Source: Nymphaea colorata
Lineage: Eukaryota; Streptophyta; Magnoliopsida; Nymphaeales; Nymphaeaceae
Reading direction: 5' to 3'
DNA length: 64,000 nt
Assembly: GCF_008831285.2 (NCBI RefSeq)
Contig: NC_045147.1
Location: 5,556,334-5,620,333, forward strand
Part shown: positions 60,300-64,000 of the stretch, in pieces
How the letters are laid out: every line of letters begins with the position of its first letter
How positions within the stretch are numbered: the first letter of the stretch is position 1
Translations under genes and position numbers: made by a program
The notes under the pieces: model-generated
Databases searched by the model: none
What the model was told of the DNA's origin: nothing
The model's input: only the letters and a program-made list of their open reading frames with translations

Positions 60300-63200
60300 C
60301 TGGAGCATATATTATCAATCATGCTCAGCTTGTTACAACATCTCAGAAAATCGCCTATGGGAAGAGCCTTGGTGAGGATATCAACAGCCTGATCTTTTGA
60401 GGAGACATGAATGGAGCTAACAATTCCTTCTTGAACTAGGTCCTGAACATAGTGGCAATCCACTTCGATGTGTTTCGTCCTCTCATGGAAGACAAGATTG
60501 GTAGCAATATAGGTCGCTGCCTTGTTGTCACAATACATCTTCATTGGAAGATTCACTGGAAATCCCAACTCTAGAAGCAATGATCTGACCCATGTCATTT
60601 CAGACGCAGTTTGAGCCATAGCCCTATATTCTGATTCAGCACTAGATCGAGCTACCACATTCTGTTTCTTACTCCTTCAAGAAATAAGATTACCTCCCAC
60701 AAAGACACAAAAACCTGTAGTAGACTTCCTGTCATCTACAGATCCTGCATAATCAGCATCACTATACGCTTCGATGTCAACACCTTCTCCCTTTTTGAAC
60801 CATAACTCATTTCCCGGGGCTGATTTGAAGTATTTGACAATCATTAGAGCAGCATCCCAATGAACCTTCCGGGGTTTTTCCATGAACTGACTTAGCTTAT
60901 TCACAACAAAGCTAATGTCGAGGTGAGTGACAGTCAAATATAACAGTTTTCCTATCAGAGATCTGTAAGATCTAGAATCAAAAGACTTTGATTCATCATC
61001 ATGTATATGAATGCGAGGATTCATAGGAAGCGTGACAGGTTTAGCCCCCAATAAACCTGTTTCCTGCAGAATATCAAAAGCATATTTTCTTTAAGATACT
61101 ACAACTCTTTACTACTACGAGCCACCTCAATACCAAGAAAATAACGGAGTTGTCCAAGGTCTTTTGTGACAAAGTGTTGTTGTAAAAACTCATTTGTCCA
61201 AGCTATTTCTTGATTACTTTCTCCAGTGAGAACAATATCATCCACGTATACAATCAATATCACTATACCAGATGTGCCTCGCTTGATAAACAATGAGTGA
61301 TCAAGCTGGGATCGTTGAAATCCACACTTAGATAAAACCTCAGTTAGCTTATGGAACCATGCACGAGGACTCTGTTTAAGACCATAAATAGTATTCTTTA
61401 ATTTGCATACCTTGGAACACTTTCCCTGTCACTCAAAACCAGGTGGTTACTGCATATAGACGGTTTCAGACAGGTCTCTATACAGAAAATCATGTTTCAC
61501 ATCCAGTTGAAATAGAGGCCACTCTCGCTAGACAACAAGAGATATAATTAGTCGAATAGTGTTCAACCAAGCCACGAGCGAAAAGGTCTCAAAGAAGTCA
61601 ATGCCATAAGTCTATGTATATCCTTTAGCAACAAGACGTGCCTTGAACCGTTCAACTGAACCATCAGAATGATACTTGATGGTAAACACCCATTTGGAGC
61701 CAACCACATCACAGTGCATCGGTGGATCCACCAAATCCCAAGTCACCCGAGAGATAAGAGCATCCATTTCCTTCTACATGGCTTGCCGCCACCTTGAATC
61801 TAATAAGGCTTGATGGTGAGAAGACGGGATGATGTGGCTTGACAAATCTCGATCAAACTGCACTAAACTTATACTCAAATGGTCAGTAGAGACAGAATTA
61901 GAAATCGGATGTAGTGTGCACTGTCGCTTGCCCTTGCGAATAGCAATGGGGAGATCATCTGCAGTGTGATCGTCATTTAAACCCGAGTCAGTCTTATCAG
62001 TGGAGCTTACCTCTTGAGAAGGCGCTGGTGGGCGGTTGAAAGAGGAACCCAGACGACGAGTGTAAACTAATAGAGGATCAAGGAAATGTTCACATGACAT
62101 AGATTGAGATGGAGGGATCGACTCAAGTGACACTGGTGGAATAGGAAGAGGAACTAGTATAAGCATCTTAGACGAAGAAGGACTCGAAGGGGAAAAATTA
62201 GGACAAGATTCAAAGAATGTAACATCCACACTGATAATCTCTTTCTTGGTTAATGGATCAAAGCACTTATATCCTTTTTTATTGGTAGAGTATCCAATGA
62301 ATACACATTTGATGGCTTAGGCAGTAAGTTTGTTTTTGTCTAGGCCTAAGATGTGCGCAAAGCAGGTGCATCCAAACACTTTATGAGGTATATGAAATAA
62401 TGGTCGATCTGGATATAAAAAGTTGAATGAGAATACATTCTTGGATGGCTGACGAGGGTAATCTATTAATGAGATAGCATGCGGAAAAAATCGCATCACC
62501 CCAAAAATAGGTAGACATGTGTGAATGCAACATGAGGGTACAGGCCACATTTAGGAGTTGTCGATGTTTACGTTCGGCAACACCATTTTGTTGGGACGTG
62601 TGAGGACAAGTATATTGAGGCCGAATTCCATGATTGACATAAAATTGAAGTAGCACGAAAGATTTGAATTCAAGAGCATTATCAGTGCGAATATTTTTGA
62701 CAATGAAACCAAACTGAGTTTTTATTTCTTTGACAAATGTCGGAATAATACATATGACTTCCGATCTTTCTCGTATCAAGAATACCCAACTGACTCTAGT
62801 AAAATCATCAACCAAAACAAGATAATACAGAAAACGTGAGTGAAAAGGAACCCGACTAGGACCCCCACACATCCACATGAATGAGATCAAATGGACTTTG
62901 ACTCGATGGAAAGCTGCTCTGTGTATGTTTGCCTAACTGGCAGGCATCACATAAGAAGGACTCTGATGCAGTAATACCTGGAAACATGCGACGAAGTTTG
63001 AACACTGATGGATGACCTAGTCTGAGATGCCACTGGAAAGGAGAAGTCTTCGAGGAGAATGATGATGCAGCAACATTTATTGGGACAAACAAGAAATAGA
63101 GACCCTTACGTTCATGGCCGCCACCAATTACCTTCTCAGTTAGTAAGTCCTAAAAAGAACATGAACCAGGGCAAAAAATGACTCTACACTGTAAGTCAAT

Positions 63201-63584
63201 AGTCAACTGCTTAACAAATAACAAATTAACAGGAAACTGAGGAGCATAGAGCACGTGAGTAATAGTGCCTAAATGTGGGAGATAAATATCACCGCTGCCC
63301 AACACAGGAGATAGCTTGCCATTAGCCAGTCTGACATGCTGTGGTGTAGAGAATCTGACTAAAGATGAAAAAATGTGTGATTGATTACAACAATGCCTGG
63401 AGGTGCCAGAATCTATCATCCACATCATATCTGGGCCATCGGTAGGAGCACCAATAGAGAAGGCTGAGTCTATTCCAATAGTATTGGAATATGAGAAGGA
63501 ATTTCCAGTCATCTTGTAGTCATTGGAACCCTCAAACACATTACCATCAGCCATAGTAAAATTCCAATCAAAATTTTTGGGCAC
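60300..63584 (-). pseudogene. Copia pol (protease, integrase, RT, RNase H) pseudogene
   Basis: Protease has WMIDSGTSRHCCNQ near 63415. The pre-integrase segment FQWHLRLGHPSVFKLRRMF lies near 63040-62980. The integrase core has LVDDFTRVSWVFL near 62810, IRTDNALEFK near 62690 and QQNGVAERKHR near 62590. A Ser/Pro-rich hinge with IRKGKRQCTLHP follows (about 61950). RT reads [11 protein letters not shown] then a stop near 61630, FQLDVKHDFLYRDL near 61490 and IVYVDDIVLTG near 61250. RNase H has EAYSDADYAGSVDDRKST near 60750 and SAESEYRAM near 60640. It ends with VDILTKALPIGDF. Four or more frameshifts or stops. Apart from these it is less decayed than the Copia at 3227-8346. Confidence 0.92.
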
Positions 63585-63590
63585 AATATA

Positions 63591-64000
63591 TATGTATCAG
63601 ATGCAGCAGTCAACTTCAATCAATAAATGTGTCTTTACGGATCACAAAACTCCAAAAAAAAGAATAATAATAAGCAGTTCCAACAGTCCCAATGCCAGTT
63701 GACCCACATGTGACTGCACACACCCCCAACAGTCCACAATTCTACTCCACCTGAATATTAGATGGCTGCTTCAACACCAGACTTAGTAACTCTGCACATG
63801 ACTGCACATATGTCTAGCAGTCTACCATTCTACTCCACATGAACTATGTGATAATCAGATCATGTCTTAATACCACCCACGTATGACACACAATATATAG
63901 GAAGCAGCAGTCAGACACCACAGAGAAAAAATCTCTACTATCCTCAAAGATTATACGAATATCACACGTTATGCAATAAGGGAGAATCTGTAATCACAGA
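63591..64000. other. Unassigned sequence upstream of the minus-strand Copia pol
   Basis: Gag and leader would be expected here, but no gag motif or zinc knuckle is found on either strand. Short phrases recur (gactgcacacacccccaacag at about 63712 and gactgcacatatgtctagcag at about 63800; attctactccac twice), indicating a diverged local repeat of about 90 bp. Confidence 0.45.

Larger units (their letters stand above)
60099..63590 (-). mobile_element. Ty1/Copia retrotransposon, 3' half, minus strand
   Basis: On the minus strand: protease, integrase, RT, RNase H, then the polypurine tract CTTGAGGGGAG and an LTR starting TGTTAAAGAGTG at 60288. Integrase before RT shows Copia. No gag is recognisable upstream (63591-64000) and the 5' LTR is not in the window. 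The left limit given is inside the LTR, whose outer end is unknown. Confidence 0.85.

Overview
This is a nuclear plant genome window (an angiosperm or other seed plant). It has the first exon of a plant-specific Golgi fucosyltransferase gene, Ty1/Copia and Ty3/Gypsy elements primed on initiator-Met tRNA, a plant-mobile-domain reading frame, hAT transposase remnants, and many (CT)n/(TA)n/(CA)n microsatellites. I see no rRNA or tRNA gene, no CRISPR array, and no bacterial or organellar gene. The species cannot be told from the sequence.

Layout. 1-486: 5' end of a minus-strand Copia. About 780-1699: weak minus-strand retroelement remnant. 2312-2800: non-autonomous hAT-like element. 2994-9480: a plus-strand hAT transposase pseudogene split by a complete but dead Copia (3227-8346, 5-bp target duplication CAATA). 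11082-11438 (minus): exon 1 of a core alpha-1,3-fucosyltransferase (FUT11/FUT12 type), the only convincing host gene part. 12421-12790: inverted array of short repeats. 13525-18902: 5' LTR and plant-mobile-domain reading frame of a Tat-like Gypsy, fused tail-to-tail at about 18903 to a minus-strand Gypsy (gag, protease, RT, RNase H, integrase) with a very long 5' LTR (23517 to about 27472). 27473-34021: AT-rich DNA with a few exon-like scraps on the minus strand.

34022-39926 is an AT-rich long-period tandem array interrupted by a solo LTR (34747-38461) of the same Tat-like family; that LTR itself carries a 914-bp hAT-type MITE with a perfect 8-bp target duplication. 41277-48310 is a decayed plus-strand Gypsy with a 3.05-kb solo LTR (44646-47697, duplication TTTGT) inserted in its RNase H region. 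48540-50335 is a tandem repeat with 0.76-0.94 kb spacing. 50703-53940 is a Gypsy with direct LTRs but gag and pol in opposite orientations. 55710-56110 is a further Gypsy pol scrap, 58670-59560 a tandem repeat of about 180 bp, and 60288-63590 a minus-strand Copia pol cut by the window end.

The parts do not form a pathway. The window records layered insertion, LTR-LTR recombination to solo LTRs, tandem expansion and decay beside (or inside intron 1 of) one glycosylation gene. Every element with recognisable coding sequence carries stops, frameshifts or deletions. I found no convincing new biological system; the best leads are the orphan fucosyltransferase exon, the nested insertions with readable target duplications, the internally inverted Gypsy, and two exon-like minus-strand fragments.
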